Assembly (NCBI GenBank): GCA_030295235.1
Contig: AP026134.1
Span: 1,291,536 to 1,355,535, forward strand
Length of the DNA: 64,000 bases
Direction: 5' to 3'
DNA from: Fistulifera solaris
Taxonomy: Eukaryota > Bacillariophyta > Bacillariophyceae > Naviculales > Stauroneidaceae
Each line of letters begins with the position of its first letter. The stretch's first letter is position 1. Under the pieces are notes generated by a model. The model worked only from the letters and a program-made list of their open reading frames with translations. It was not told the origin of the DNA and made no database searches. Position numbers and translations under genes: made by a program. Positions 10,710-22,041 of this stretch are shown in pieces.

Positions 10710-11697
10710 TTGAAAGAACCATTGAATAAACAATCATCTTTTTCATTGCAATCACAAGTCATCGTCATGCGATTATCGACTCCTCTTGACACTGACACAC
10801 TAGCTCCTACCGCTGTTCGTAAACGGCGTATCGAAATGCGCCAGCTGCAGCGGTTTGAAAGTGAGGACGACTTGAAGGCCTCCAACAGCAAGCGCGTCCG
10901 TTACGATGACTCGCTCTCCAGCTCAAGTAGTACTAGCGGTGACGAGGAATCTTCTTCTTCTGCGGGAAATGTTTCGATTCGAGGATACAAGAAGCATGCC
11001 CGGTACGTTCCGGAAGTCCCAATGACCAAGGCAGAGCTTTCGGCTTGGCGGAAAGAGGCACGTCGGGTTCGCAATCGTGAAAGTGCAGCGGCGTCTCGAC
11101 AAAAGACGCGTTCGCGCATTGAAGAGCTAGAAGGTCAAGTCGACAAACTTCAGGAAAAGTATTTGCAAGCGTTACAGCGAATCGCGGATCTAGAAAATGG
11201 TGTCCGTGGTAGGTCCACCCCGGCGACACTTTATCAAGACATGATGCTGCATATGGGTCATACTAGTTCTTGTACTCCAGCAGCCGATGTGTTCGTTCAA
11301 CCGGAACTTTCTGTCACCGTTTCTCCGCCACAGTCACCGCGCTCGGAGCCACTTTTTCATTTCGGAGGATCTCAATCAGTCGCAGCACATGGATATGTTC
11401 TCACGATCAACTGACGTTTGATTCGTGGACTCTTAATGGTTGTTTACAACCAACATTAAACATTTCCTTCCAGCAGTGAAGACCTGCCATGATGTTGCAC
11501 CTTCTGATGTGAGCCCTCTTGATTTGATTGGTTCTTCCGATGTTGCATCGACTGTCGACGAGGCACGAGTTTCGGAACCTTCTTCCTTGGATGCCACGCA
11601 CATCGCATTAAGTGATATGCACGATTATGAGCTTGGGGAGTTTCTATGTGAAGCTTTTGCTGAACATGATGCGGAAGATACTTTGACGATTCTTTGA
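10710..11697 (+). CDS. bZIP transcription factor with acidic C-terminal region
   Basis: bZIP regulator, paralogue of the divergent gene at 9714. The N-terminus is Ser-rich and acidic. The basic region is RRVRNRESAAASRQKTRSR, and the zipper (IEELEGQVDKLQEKYLQALQRIADLENG) directly follows. Exon 1 is 10710-11396. An 85-nt GT-AG intron at 11397-11481 restores the downstream frame and exon 2 (11482-11697), ending in SDMHDYELGEFLCEAFAEHDAED, an acidic-hydrophobic stretch like an activation domain. The acceptor choice is inferred, since an upstream CAG would give a stop. About 301 aa. ATGs at 10710 and 10767 are both possible starts. Confidence 0.83.
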
Positions 11698-11933
11698 AGT
11701 TCAGTCTTGCCACTTTTCTCATATAGATGTACCCGACGACTTTCATCCACTTTTCATCATCCAATAAAATAACTCCGAAGAACGCCTGGATAATAATCAA
11801 TTTAGTTAATTGTAAGAAGTATTAATCTATAAATTTCATCAATACATGCATTGTACAAGTTACAACCGGTTGGAGCTACTCTGCGATATTGTTATTGTCA
11901 ATTGAACCTACAAGAAAATTCAGGTCTCCGAGC

Positions 11934-13841
11934 CTAGATTGTCGACCAGTCATTGTTTGCTTTTCCCCAGGTTTCGAAAAACCTTCTCGACCTTGGTGTC
12001 ATCTTGTTCGCCACGGCCGCAGGAAATTCAAATAGCTTCGGAGTCTTCAATTCGCTCTTGATCGCGGCTTGAATTTCAATTTCAATTTCTTCCACCGGAT
12101 GTGGTGTGGCACGTTTAAGGATCGATCCACGTTTCACACATTGTCGGAGATTTGAAACGTACGACTCAGCGACAGATCTCATTGTACTTGTATCTATTAC
12201 CGTTGCCGTTTGAACCGGTTCCCCACTAGTTGCTTGTGTTTGAGCGTTTCTAGCCGCAATCAAGTGTTGAACGAAACTAGCCCGTGCATCTTGTGGGCCA
12301 TGAATCTTTTCCGGGTCTAGCGCCTCGTGCTTTTCCTGGCTTTGAGTTGGCGCTAGGGCCGTTAAACTCTCGGCTAAGCATTCGATTTGCGCTTTTACTT
12401 CCTGTAGTCCTTGCATTGTCTTAGTCTCTGCCGTTCGAATTTCGTGTACAAACTCCTCTTTACTCATTTCCAGCGCAGCATCGATTTCTGTACGAATTTG
12501 TTGGATCGCTTCTTCTCTCAAATACTGGATTGTCGGGTCTGTGTTTTCAATGTCTCGATTCATACGGGCCGAATTAGCAACCGGGTTCATCTCCTCGGTT
12601 CTCTCCGTCCGAGCTACGTATCGTCGCTCAAAGGTAGTGATTTCGTCTCTTTCCTGTACTGTATCGGTGGCAGAAAGGTTATTAGCATAATGGAAATTCG
12701 CTGTTTCATTCCGCAGATCCGGGCACTCCTGAGTCATTTTGAATGAGTCAAAAGTATTCAAGTCGTCGTTGACTTTTTGATGTGCTTCAGAGTTTCTCCT
12801 TGTGACAACGATGCAATCATCATGTGTTCCGTAGTGCTCTTGCAACGCGTTAGTCTCGAAAGCATAATTTGAATCTGGATCGATATGTGCAGCCCCTCGT
12901 CGGTTTTCGTCCTCTTTCAGAGCAGTAACGGCCTCGGTAAGTATTTGGATAACCAGGTTCCGTGGAAACGTCACTTTGAAGATACTCATGCTAAGATCTA
13001 CGTTTGTAATGACTCCCTGCATCAATCCAACGATATTCATCGGCATCCGAAAGTGAAAAATCTCCGCATTTTCCGCATCATGATTCCCTTGCGATGTTTT
13101 TTTTCTCAACAGCAGGATTTGATAAACTCGAAACTGAAATATCTTTCGTCTCATGTACCGCAGAGGGTTCCAGAAAGGAAGAGTCGATTGGTATGTGGTT
13201 TACAAATGGCGATTTGTGATGTTGCGTCGGAGATGATCCCCAAAAATCTGCTGGAGTTGGACGTCCCCAAACATCGTTGGCCATGAGATAAGCTCCATCC
13301 TGCGGTATTTGATACTCTGCGCCGTGTCCAATTTTCGTAAGATCCTCTCGATATGGATCTATTCTACGTGCCTGTCGAAAGAAATCTGGATCAGGTGCCG
13401 ATCCCAACAAGTCCGAAGCTCTTCCGATCCGAGGAAATTCCATGGTATCCTTTGACGAGCAAGTAATCTCCTCTTCAGTCGCCTTGCCATCTGAATTTGA
13501 TGTAGAAAAACGATGCAGCGCTTCTGTAATGATCACATCCACGACTGACTGCGGTAACTCCCATGGTAAAAGGGATTCTCTGGAGGAATCGACTCCAGCA
13601 ACATTCGTTTTACGAGGTGATTTGGCAGAGATATTGATACAGACTGTCCCTCTTCTTTTTGCTCTAAGGCATCTAACGGCTGAAACTTTACGAACACAGG
13701 ATCCGGTGATGCAAATAATCTTAAAGACGAATGAAACCGGATTTGAAGTTTGTTTTGTTGTTTGACCGATCGATTGAGGGAAAGAGGTGTCACCCAAGCC
13801 CCGACGGAGGCAAGGAAGAACCCTGAAATTGAGGTCCTCAT
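11934..13841 (-). CDS. Family gene A: presequence-bearing low-complexity protein
   Basis: First of eleven lineage-specific family proteins in this window. Signal peptide RTSISGFFLASVGAW, with W at residue 16 at the predicted cleavage point, is followed by a basic Ser-rich stretch ending SSLRLFAS. This is typical of plastid bipartite presequences. A helix-like motif recurs three times: SLPNHLVKRMLL, ELPQSVVDVIITEAL and FPRNLVIQILTEAV. The middle has DPDFFRQARRIDPYREDL and TPADFWG. The C-terminal half is Glu/Gln-rich and probably coiled. Continuous reading (about 635 aa) needs one base added in the T4 run at 13608-13611 and one removed from the T8 run at 13097-13104. A 65-nt intron is an alternative at the first. 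Function unknown. Confidence 0.7.
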
Positions 13842-14359
13842 TGCACTTCTTCTTAAGTCACAGACGAAGGTAGAGGAAATAAAATAGAAAATCGTTACGA
13901 CGCGTTTTAGTTTGAAGATCGGTTTCCCGCATCTCAGATGAGAAATAAAAAATGTGCATCAATCATCGCATCACATAAAGACACAAATACTAGAGGCAGG
14001 TGTTTTTGAGTTTTCGCATCCGTGATCGCATGATTTATTGTTTCTCCCTTCAAATGTACCTGGTAGCGGTACTCATTTGCCGTCGGATCGCGATTGAGGA
14101 AAAGATTCTTCTGTCTAGGACGCAAAGTGTATTATTTTAGCGTTTTCACGCATGAAGTACAGTCACGATTCGTCGTGAGGACTATGACTGATTTTCATTT
14201 TCCGCAGCTACTATCACGCCTATTACTTGTTGAAAGAAGATCCAATTATCCCTTAGACCTAATCTCTGGCTTCACCATTTCTCTATCCGTTACTAAGCTT
14301 GTCTTTGACTGCTAAAATTCGTTGGGAACCTCGTCGGACTACCTTCGTCACCACCTCCC
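13842..14359. other. Gene-free interval
   Basis: Nothing recognised except a GTACCTGGTA motif near 14056, one of several dispersed in the window. Confidence 0.4.
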
Positions 14360-14770
14360 TTAGAAGCAGATGTCAAAGAGACCTCCGCCTCCAGCCGAGG
14401 GTTTCGAAACAGTCAAAGTAAGTTTTTGCTGACCACCCGTGCAATGACCACCTCCATAGACAGAGCAGCCATAATAGTATGTATTGCCTTCAGACAATCC
14501 CGTCAACTCGCAAGTGCCATCTGACACTTGCGCACAGATCTCAGTTGCCCCAGTAAAGTCGCAGTTATCGTGGGCAGTTTTATCCGGAAACTGCACCACA
14601 TTGTGTGAACCAGTCCAAGTAAGCGTCACCGGCAAATTGGCGCTTGAAACAGTTTTTGTTTTTGCAACGCCGTCGTTCGACCACGGAATGTTGATGGCAG
14701 CAAGTGAAGGTGCGGTTGCCATCCAGGTTGTCAAGACGAACACAGATAGACTATTGGAAGTTATCTTCAT
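14360..14770 (-). CDS. Secreted cupredoxin (phytocyanin/plastocyanin-like blue copper protein)
   Basis: 136-aa protein with an N-terminal signal peptide (ITSNSLSVFVLTTWMATAPSLA) and a single cupredoxin domain. Type-1 copper ligands are visible: His56 in WTGSHNVVQF, then Cys102 and His109 in CSVYGGGHCTGGQ, with Gln114 in the axial position as in stellacyanin-type phytocyanins. Cys110 and an upstream Cys probably form a disulfide. It ends in a Gly-rich tail without an obvious anchor. Likely a secreted or lumenal electron carrier or copper-binding protein. The partner is unknown. Confidence 0.85.
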   Translation of the reverse strand: MKITSNSLSVFVLTTWMATAPSLAAINIPWSNDGVAKTKTVSSANLPVTLTWTGSHNVVQFPDKTAHDNCDFTGATEICAQVSDGTCELTGLSEGNTYYYGCSVYGGGHCTGGQQKLTLTVSKPSAGGGGLFDICF

Positions 14771-15695
14771 TTTTAAGGTGAGGAAGTAGGATCTATGAAA
14801 GAGAAAGGAAAACGACTTTTAAGTAAAGAAAATGGAAAGATCGGCTTTATCTTTTCTATCTACTCCGTATCTGTCAAAAGTTCAGGAAAAAAAAAGATCT
14901 CAATGCGTTGTTGCGTTGCTTGGCGTGGTGAGTGGTGACCGCTGACCGCTGAGACCACGTGACATTGTCCTACATTAGATTCGCTAGTCGGAATTCGAGT
15001 TAAAGTCAGTACTGGACCTTCCTGGTATCGCCGGAAGGACACGTGACGAATTACGAATTACTCCGTTGTCCCGTCGATTTGAGTCACGAATCTCGCATTG
15101 AATTGAACGCATTGATTGATGGTGGATGGTGGATGAAGCCCACGCACAACGAAGCGGTGGAAGGCTTGGAAAGAACAAGTCTAGACCCGATTATTATTTT
15201 TGAACGTCATCAGGAAAAATTTATTGACAGCAACGCTTCTACAAAAAAAAACGTACGTTCTGAGAAAGAAAGCCTCCGCCTGTTTCCCATAACCAATATA
15301 AACAAGACAATCCGTTCTTACCGAAAGCCATAGTTGCATATTGCAGGCGATCCCACTCACGATAGCTGGTAGGTTATTCAATGTAATGGAGAAGGCATGC
15401 TCAGCTCGCCCGTCTTTGGTGGTTTCCTTTTTCTCATGTCGTAGACTAACGATCTCCTTGCAAGTGATCTCATGTTTTTTTGTTGAACGTTACAGAGTAC
15501 ATACCAGGCACAAGACCTCATAAAGCAAAAACAAAAAAACATGAACCTAGAACACAATTACCGATCAATCACTGATCACTGGTCACTGGTGTCACGGGTC
15601 ACAGTGTCAGTGTCACGGTTCTCGGTCGCTGACAGACCACTGAAGCCGCGAAAATCGAAAGAACAATTCTCTCGCCAGAAAATGACAAAAAACCA

Positions 15696-16046
15696 ATGAC
15701 CCTCTGTTGCAGTTGTGACCCGATTAAGGTTCTGGCTTCTCAAGAGCGTGAAAAGCGTAGCATGTACGGACCCCCTTGCCACGAACGCAGACGAGACTTC
15801 ACTCCCCTGGTCTTTTCCATTGACGGAATGATGGGACAACAGGCTATTTCAGCATCGAGACAGCTTGCAAGAAAACTTCAGCGGAAGTGGAACAAGCCAT
15901 ACTCCGAGATCTGTGGCTTCATCCGGGCGCGCATGAGTCTTTCCCTGGTCAGGTCAGTTAGTATGCTTCTGCGAAATCCAAGAGAAGGAATGCCAAAACG
16001 GAATCCCCCTCATTGGGAAACGGGCTCGGGACTGGCCATCTACTAG
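15696..16046 (+). pseudogene. 5'-truncated retroelement (LINE-type RT C-terminal) remnant
   Basis: Fragment containing KVLASQEREKRSMY, HERRRDFTPLVFSIDGMMG, RKWNKPYSEICGFIRARMSLSLVRS and PHWETGSGL. This block is what I recognise as the conserved C-terminal end of pol proteins of algal non-LTR-type elements (the DFTPLVFSVDG region). No reverse-transcriptase catalytic domain is found upstream, so it is a dead 3' piece, as 5' truncation during LINE insertion would leave. The family call is from memory of the motif. A host gene fragment cannot be excluded. Confidence 0.6.
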
Positions 16047-16098
16047 TGCACTAAGGCTAGGGAGTTAGAACCAAAGCTTACTCATTGAAGTGTCAGAC

Positions 16099-16190
16099 TG
16101 AAATATATGTGAATGAAAAGTGGAAAATTCAGTCGAATGTCAAGATTAGATTCTGACGATTAAAAAAATTAGGAATAAAATATATATGTG
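16099..16190 (+). repeat. 91/92-bp dispersed direct repeat, copy 1
   Basis: Matches 29084-29174 base for base except one A in an A run. It begins TGAAATATATGTGAATG and ends AATAAAATATATATGTG, so its ends share a direct rather than inverted repeat. Non-coding. Confidence 0.9.
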
Positions 16191-16752
16191 TTGTAGTGTG
16201 GTTTGCTTCAGATATCAGGCGGTCATAGGTATGGTCATCGGTCATCGATCTTTGATCTGGGATCACGGATCGATCGATCAAAGATCAAAGTCTAGAGAGT
16301 GCACTGTGTAATAGGCAATAGGCAATAGGCGATAATTTATTTACGACCTGTGCAGAATGCAAAGTTCGGGAGTCGGGAGTCGGGAGTGATTACAAAGTAC
16401 CAGGTACAGATGTAGTACAGATTACAGACAGACGACCTGGAGACCTGTCTCTGTAGATCTGTAGAAACAAAAAGACATATGAACAATGAACATAAGAAAG
16501 AATTCACTCGGAGTAATTACAATTATACAAATGGTACTGACTCCGGAAGGAACACGAATGACGAACATAGATAGCCAATAGCCAACGGCCAAGCTAACCT
16601 GTAAGGAGTAAGGAGTAGTAGGAGAATGCGAGTCTGATGATGTCGTGTCGGTGCTCAAACCGAGTTTTGTTTTGAAATTGGTCGTAAACGATCGGTCATC
16701 TCATTTCTCCTTTTGATTGATTCTTTTTTTTTTTTTGCTTTTCATTTAATCA

Positions 16753-17956
16753 ATGGAACGGCGACGCAGTAATGACAACGGTACTTTATCTCAGTCAAAG
16801 TACAGAGAGCCTGAGTTATCGAATCCTGATTTCGAACTGGATCCTCGGAATGCTCGGCGATTAATCCGTGCTGCTGAAAAGACATTGCCACCGGCTATTC
16901 TCAAAGCTGACGCATCATCTGGTAGTTACAGGCGACAGGATATCAAGGTTGGAAAAGTTCTAGGTGTCGGTGGCTTCGGTCACGTAAGCGAAGTTCTTTC
17001 CATGAAAGGTTCGAACGATATGTTGGTCATGAAGACACTTGTTCCGCATAAAAACGCGGAGCATGCGTTGTTTGCCTGTCATCACATCGCGATGGAAAAG
17101 TATATCTTAAGTCAATTGGATCATCCCAATATTATCCGTCTCCGTGGAAGCAACAAAGGTGGGCTGAGTGCCATCGCCGAGACGGCTCGAATGGACGCTT
17201 GTTTCTTGCTTCTAGATCGTCTACCAGAAACGCTGTCGGATCGCATTGAGCATTGGCAGCGACAACAGGCAAAACCGAAACGCCGACGAAGTTTAACTGA
17301 ATCACTTTCCGCGTTGGTAATTTCGAGAAAGAGCTTTGCGCAAGATCCGGACGTCTTTCGCGAAAAACTAAGCATCATGATTCAAATTGCCGCAGCGTTG
17401 GAATATCTTCATTCTAAGCGCATCATTCTCAGGGATCTAAAACCGGTAAGCAATTTTTTAATACGTCAGGATCATGAGATTATCTTGTATTCGTTTGTCT
17501 AAATTTCTTTGCCGGCCGGAAAAGGACAATGTTGGATTCGATATGAAGGAACGACGCGTCGTCAAGCTCTTTGACTTTGGAATGGCGGAGCCTCTCCCTG
17601 AAAATGTTGACTTGGAAAAAACGCACGATTTGGCCGGCAGAGTGGGGACAACACGATATATGGCGACAGAAGTGCTTCGAGAGGAACCATACAACGTCAA
17701 GGCAGATGTTTTCTCATTTTCTTTGGTTGTTTGGGAAGTCTTAACTTTGGAACGTCCCCATGATCGTTCCAGTCCTGATGCTTCTGTATTCGGAGAGCGC
17801 CCGAAGATTCCCAAAGAATGGCCTTCGGCCTTGAAACGAATTCTCCAACGCGGTTGGTCCGACGATCTTGAGACGCGGCCTTCGATGATCGAATTTAGAT
17901 TGGTTCTCGAAGACTTGAAACGTCAAGCTGATGAAGAATCTGATGACGGCTTTTAA
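16753..17956 (+). CDS. Serine/threonine protein kinase, TKL-like
   Basis: 374-aa cytosolic kinase. Exon 1 is 16753-17445. A 79-nt GT-AG intron lies at 17446-17524 and exon 2 is 17525-17956. Splicing gives LRDLKP|DNVGFD, the catalytic loop. Glycine loop GVGGFG at residues 71-76, Lys94 in VMKTL, DFG at 248-250 (KLFDFGMAE), activation-segment end GTTRYMATEV, then ADVFSFSLVVWE. The HRD His is Leu (L226-R-D), which is tolerated in active kinases. A roughly 40-residue basic insert lies in the N-lobe/C-lobe linker (QRQQAKPKRRRSLTES). The compact C-lobe ends at the stop. Pathway unknown. Confidence 0.9.
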
Positions 17957-18069
17957 GTAGTGCATAGTTTTAGGTAGAAAACAACACAGCAGCTAACAAA
18001 AAAATTACTACCTTTTTCTTTTAAATAATGCTGAGATGCAGAGCTAATTAATCTTTACTCCGTATCTTG

Positions 18070-18762
18070 TTACCAGGCTCGCTGACCTTGGGACGCCGCT
18101 ACGTAGACTGGCTCGGGCATAGGAACTCCCTGCGGTTCAGAGCCTTTAGTTTGCGATTGAGGGCCTTTGTAGGGCAAGAAGTTGGGACCTTTCAACTTGT
18201 TTTGACTCTCTTGCTTCGACGAAGCCGAAAGAGCATCCAAGTAACTCAGATACATGGCAGCTGCTTCCGCCTTTGACTCGATTGGTTCTCCTTGCGCAGG
18301 AGGCAAGCTAGCAAACACTTCTTGTTTACGGCGTTCCGCAATCGAGGGTGTCCCGATGAGCCAGTCATCTCCTCTTTTGTGAATGACAGGTGCATACGTT
18401 CCGATCTGAACAGTCTCCAGTACGTCGGCAGGTAGCAACCATGTCGGAGGTTTGTAGGGAGAATCGGCCATAGCCAAAAGCCGCAACATGTTGGTAACGG
18501 CGATGGAAGGATAAATTCGAGGAGGGCCGTCGTGCGTTCGACGTCCATCTTTATCGGATCGGCCGATTTTGTGAGAGGTAATAACATCGGCGGGATAGAA
18601 AGAAGGATTCTTGGAAGATCTCTCATAGTCGAAATTGTCTCCTACTTTGAGGAATTCATGTAGCGCGAACGATTTCTGCGACGATCTGATTTCCTGATTC
18701 ATAAATGCAGCAACGCTGCTCAGAGACGACACGGCGAACGCGGTGAAAAGAAGTCGGAACAT
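18070..18762 (-). CDS. Family gene B: compact two-PADV, SYLD, GPNFLPYKGP protein
   Basis: 230-aa family protein, the shortest complete member and so the clearest view of the motifs. Signal peptide ends SSLSSVAAF (F20). PADV boxes at 57-60 (FYPADVITSHKIG) and 111-114 (LLPADVLETVQIG), each followed by an I-G. SYLDAL at 173-178 and GPNFLPYKG at 192-200 close the fold. Gene K near the telomere ends with the same SYLD…GPNF(M)PYKGP pair. The start at 18762 is chosen because the signal peptide begins there; the longer upstream frame is not protein-like. No frame break. Plastid targeting is inferred from the presequence. Function unknown. Confidence 0.85.
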   Translation of the reverse strand: MFRLLFTAFAVSSLSSVAAFMNQEIRSSQKSFALHEFLKVGDNFDYERSSKNPSFYPADVITSHKIGRSDKDGRRTHDGPPRIYPSIAVTNMLRLLAMADSPYKPPTWLLPADVLETVQIGTYAPVIHKRGDDWLIGTPSIAERRKQEVFASLPPAQGEPIESKAEAAAMYLSYLDALSASSKQESQNKLKGPNFLPYKGPQSQTKGSEPQGVPMPEPVYVAASQGQRAW

Positions 18763-19400
18763 CGTGATGCTTTTCTTGATAATAAACTTGGACGATGATT
18801 CTTGTTGACAAGTATTTGTGACTAGCTTTGCTGCAGCTTGATTACACACACAGTCTTCAAATTGTTGAAATAACAAGAAGTGAACCTTTGAAAGATCTTG
18901 TTGCTTGTTGGCTGTTGGGTACCAGGTACTGTCGACGGTGAATCGATCGATGTGCGCTTTCGTGATGGGTGGCCGGGTTCGCTTGCTGGATCCAAAACCG
19001 TTGCGGAGTTTCAGCTTATTTAGCGGCAAATTTCAGAAACCGAAACAAATGTTCTTAGGATCGAAAAGTGTTCCGCCTTCCCTTTCTATGGAAGGTTGGT
19101 TGCACCGGTACTGGATGACGTAATTCAATTATTGAAATTGATTCGGTCGCTGAAAACGACTTGATTCAAATGCGTGACGTGTGACGTGTGACGACGTGTG
19201 ACCCACGGAACAGGAACAGGGAATCCATGAGCAACTTCAATTCCGGCTCCTACAACCTAAAGAGCGTTCTAATCAAGTAGAACTAATTGCTGAATCCTAC
19301 TGCAGTTGAGCTACAAGCAACGTGAAGAGAGGTGAGCCTAAATATGCAATGTGATTACTCGACCATTTAACAAGCTTTTCACCAATTCGATGGTTCAAGT
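18763..19400. other. Intergenic interval
   Basis: 5' region of gene B and 3' region of gene C. It contains a GTACCAGGTAC motif (18919-18929) and a short GTGACGT-type tandem (about 19172-19200). No gene seen. Confidence 0.4.
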
Positions 19401-21629
19401 TCATTGCCGATCCTGCAAGAGTAATTCTTTCAGAGTAAACAGGGCCATCTCTCGAACCTTTGTTGATGTTAACTTCTTTTTTTCTGTCTCTTCTTCTCCA
19501 CTATCTGCTGTTTTGACTATTGACAGACCGATATCTTGTGTTTCGCTTGCGTCCATCTGTTCGCACGTATCCGACGGTTCGCCAAGGTCGTTGCTTGAAC
19601 TGTCAGCATCTTCAACGGCACTTTCAGTGGGTTCAGCCTCAGTGACTCCGAAAAGTATGTCCAAAAGTTTGTCTGTTGCAGGTGCGGGATTTGCACTCTT
19701 TCCGTTGGAGGGACTTGTCACATCATCAACCGTGCCTTCCCCGTTGTGACCCTCCCCATCGATGAATGGTGTTCCGTCTACCCCATTTAGGTTAGCAAGA
19801 ACAGAAGAAGGATCGGCAAGATATTGACTGACCGTTTCGTCCGTCAACTGATCGGAACCATCGGGGCTCCCAGTAAACAAGTACTGCAGAAGCTCCTTAG
19901 TTGATGATTTGGCATTTATGGGAGCCATGGATCCAATAGATGTCTCATCCCAAACGTTCGAAGAGCCTTGGGTTTCAAAAGCAAATTGGATCTTGTTCGC
20001 ATGGTCGGATTCTGATACTAAACTTGGTTGAGCAACATTAGAAGTAGAATCGAGTTGGCCTTCCGGGTCGCCTTGATTATGGTCTCCGTTCAGGCGGACG
20101 CCTGAATTTAAATGCAGATGCTCGGAAATCGTTTCGTCGTCGGAATTCGTTAGCAATTTAGTTTGATCAGTTTCCGTTGAAATCGCTTCTGCCTTGTCAT
20201 CGAACGAAGCCAGGTCATGTACTCCATTAACGCTGGTTGGTTCCATCGTTTCCGATTCCACTACGGAACTTTCTACTACCGAAGGCTCAGAAAACGACAA
20301 CTCTGTTATTTGAAGATCCGCACCTTTCTCAACCAGGTCTGTCTCTGCTAGTGGTGAACTCGTTATTGTCTCAGAGCCGACCGCAGCGTTCTCCGATTCC
20401 AATGAAACTGGCTCTAACAAAGAGTCATTTGTCACTGCAACCACCAACGTATCTTCAACATCCGTTACTGATGAAATTGCTTCGTTTTCCACGTATCTAG
20501 GGCTTTCTCCGTCAATCTGGGCCGCCTCTTGAGCCGCATCAGAGCTGAGAGCGACAGAACCTTCAGTTATTTCCATTGGTGCTTGGTCAGAAATCATGTC
20601 CATTTGCGCTGTTTCTAGATCAATAGACTCTCCTACTTCACCAGTGACTGCAATAGATGTCGAACGAAGACCTTGCTCATCATTTTCATGCAATAAATTG
20701 TCCTCGCTCGACTCCAGCAATGTGCTGTCCAATATCGCTTCAGTCTCGTCATAATTAAAAACCGATGACTCTTCCTCTTGATGTGTACCGTTGACACCAT
20801 TGATAGGCGGTTCTTCTTTAGCATCCTCTATGACTTGTGTTTCCGTGTTCTCCGTCGATGGCTTTCGAAATCCCTGCCGATTGCGTGCCTCTTCTTGCTC
20901 ATTCATGCGATCACGCCAAAACTGTACCTGAATATCACCGACTACAGGTTGCTTCGAAAATGAGTTCCTTGTCGAAACCGCAGAGGCAGATACCGAGTCT
21001 CGTTGTTCCGAGAGAGTTTCCGTCGTAACAACGTCGCCTGCGTGTTCCTCGAGTTCAGCTTGGTCGCTTGCTGCCGACTCGGAACTTGTTTCCGGTAACT
21101 CTTGAGTGTTGTCTTCGCTTATGTTTGCATGAAAGATGGAATTACGTGCTTGTTCCGTTGAAAACGCGGGTCGAAACCCCTTTTTATTCCGCTCTTCTTC
21201 TTGCGCCGTCATGCGGTCACGCCAAAATAGAATATTACGATCATCTACCGAGGTAATGGGCACTGAAGGACGCTGCGGAGCCGAAGGTCGAAACGCACTA
21301 GGATGAGTCGTTGGGGCGGGAGGCCTGGAAACACTCGTCGCAGCTGAAATTAAAAACAGGTCATCCTGATCGCTCGGCAAAGATGATACGGCAGTCGTAT
21401 CTTCAGGAGGAGTTGGTGGAGCTGTAGACTGCAAAGGCTGCACGATAAACGGTTGTGCAGTAGTAGGTTCCCAAGAAGGCTTTTTGAATACATCTGCGGG
21501 CACGAGATAATCTGGATCGTTTACAGCAGACATTTTTACGGATCGAGCTGACATTCGATGCGGACGAATAACCCACGCATCTGTTGCAGTGAACGCAAAG
21601 AATGATACTGTTACAAATCGAATAATCAT
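19401..21629 (-). CDS. Family gene C: long acidic disordered protein with FWRDRM repeats
   Basis: 742-aa acidic, Ser/Thr/Glu-rich protein, probably disordered for most of its length. Start ATG at 21629 begins the signal peptide IIRFVTVSFFAFTATDAW (W19), followed by a basic stretch RPHRMSARSVKMSA. PADV box at 44-47 (YLVPADVFKKPSW). Two copies of FWRDRM-x-E-x-EE-x-RN-x-x-GFR lie in the first third. The C-terminal part has two related short helices (KELLQYLFTG and KLLDILFGV). It ends KVREMALFTLKELLLQ. The reading frame is intact over 2.2 kb, which shows the family is under coding constraint. Function unknown. Confidence 0.85.
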   Translation of the reverse strand: MIIRFVTVSFFAFTATDAWVIRPHRMSARSVKMSAVNDPDYLVPADVFKKPSWEPTTAQPFIVQPLQSTAPPTPPEDTTAVSSLPSDQDDLFLISAATSVSRPPAPTTHPSAFRPSAPQRPSVPITSVDDRNILFWRDRMTAQEEERNKKGFRPAFSTEQARNSIFHANISEDNTQELPETSSESAASDQAELEEHAGDVVTTETLSEQRDSVSASAVSTRNSFSKQPVVGDIQVQFWRDRMNEQEEARNRQGFRKPSTENTETQVIEDAKEEPPINGVNGTHQEEESSVFNYDETEAILDSTLLESSEDNLLHENDEQGLRSTSIAVTGEVGESIDLETAQMDMISDQAPMEITEGSVALSSDAAQEAAQIDGESPRYVENEAISSVTDVEDTLVVAVTNDSLLEPVSLESENAAVGSETITSSPLAETDLVEKGADLQITELSFSEPSVVESSVVESETMEPTSVNGVHDLASFDDKAEAISTETDQTKLLTNSDDETISEHLHLNSGVRLNGDHNQGDPEGQLDSTSNVAQPSLVSESDHANKIQFAFETQGSSNVWDETSIGSMAPINAKSSTKELLQYLFTGSPDGSDQLTDETVSQYLADPSSVLANLNGVDGTPFIDGEGHNGEGTVDDVTSPSNGKSANPAPATDKLLDILFGVTEAEPTESAVEDADSSSNDLGEPSDTCEQMDASETQDIGLSIVKTADSGEEETEKKKLTSTKVREMALFTLKELLLQDRQ

Positions 21630-22041
21630 CTTGACTTGAATTTGAAAGAAGGAAAGGGATAAAATGGGAAATAACGACGTAATAAGTATCCAAGGAGAAA
21701 GTAGAAGTCGCGTGCCCAAAGTTTGCAATGCATTCCTTTTGTCTTGCAGAAAAAAGGTGCAGTTTTGGTTGGGGAATTTCGGCTATGGATTACGTTGAAG
21801 TGACGTCATGCTGCAAACGTCATCCACTCCCATGGATGACTTCAGATGCGGGACCCAGGTGAGCGAAATAAGCAGGCCTGATGAGTGATCATTGATCAGA
21901 CGTTGCTAGTTCCTACCAGGTAGGCAAGCAAATAATGTTTGATGTGGATTACCAGGTACCCTCTTTAGATAGTCCGCGAACCTAATTGCATCGACCTATA
22001 AAATCTATTAATAGGCATACACTTATGATTCTCCCATGCCC
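21630..22041. other. Intergenic interval
   Basis: 5' region of gene C. TACCAGGTA motifs at about 21914 and 21949. Nothing else recognised. Confidence 0.4.

Larger units (their letters stand above)
14771..16752. other. Gene-poor interval with retroelement remnant and repeats
   Basis: Two kilobases without an intact gene. It contains the retroelement fragment (15696-16046), one copy of the 91-bp dispersed repeat (16099-16190), a GTACCAGGTAC motif (16397), several short GATC/TGATC-rich tandem stretches (about 15560-15600 and 16220-16290) and a poly-T tract before 16737. Confidence 0.55.

Noticed and set aside
15043-15333. 96-codon frame containing LSHESRIELNALIDGGWW
   Set aside because: No family match and no clear link to the nearby retroelement remnant; probably chance or debris.
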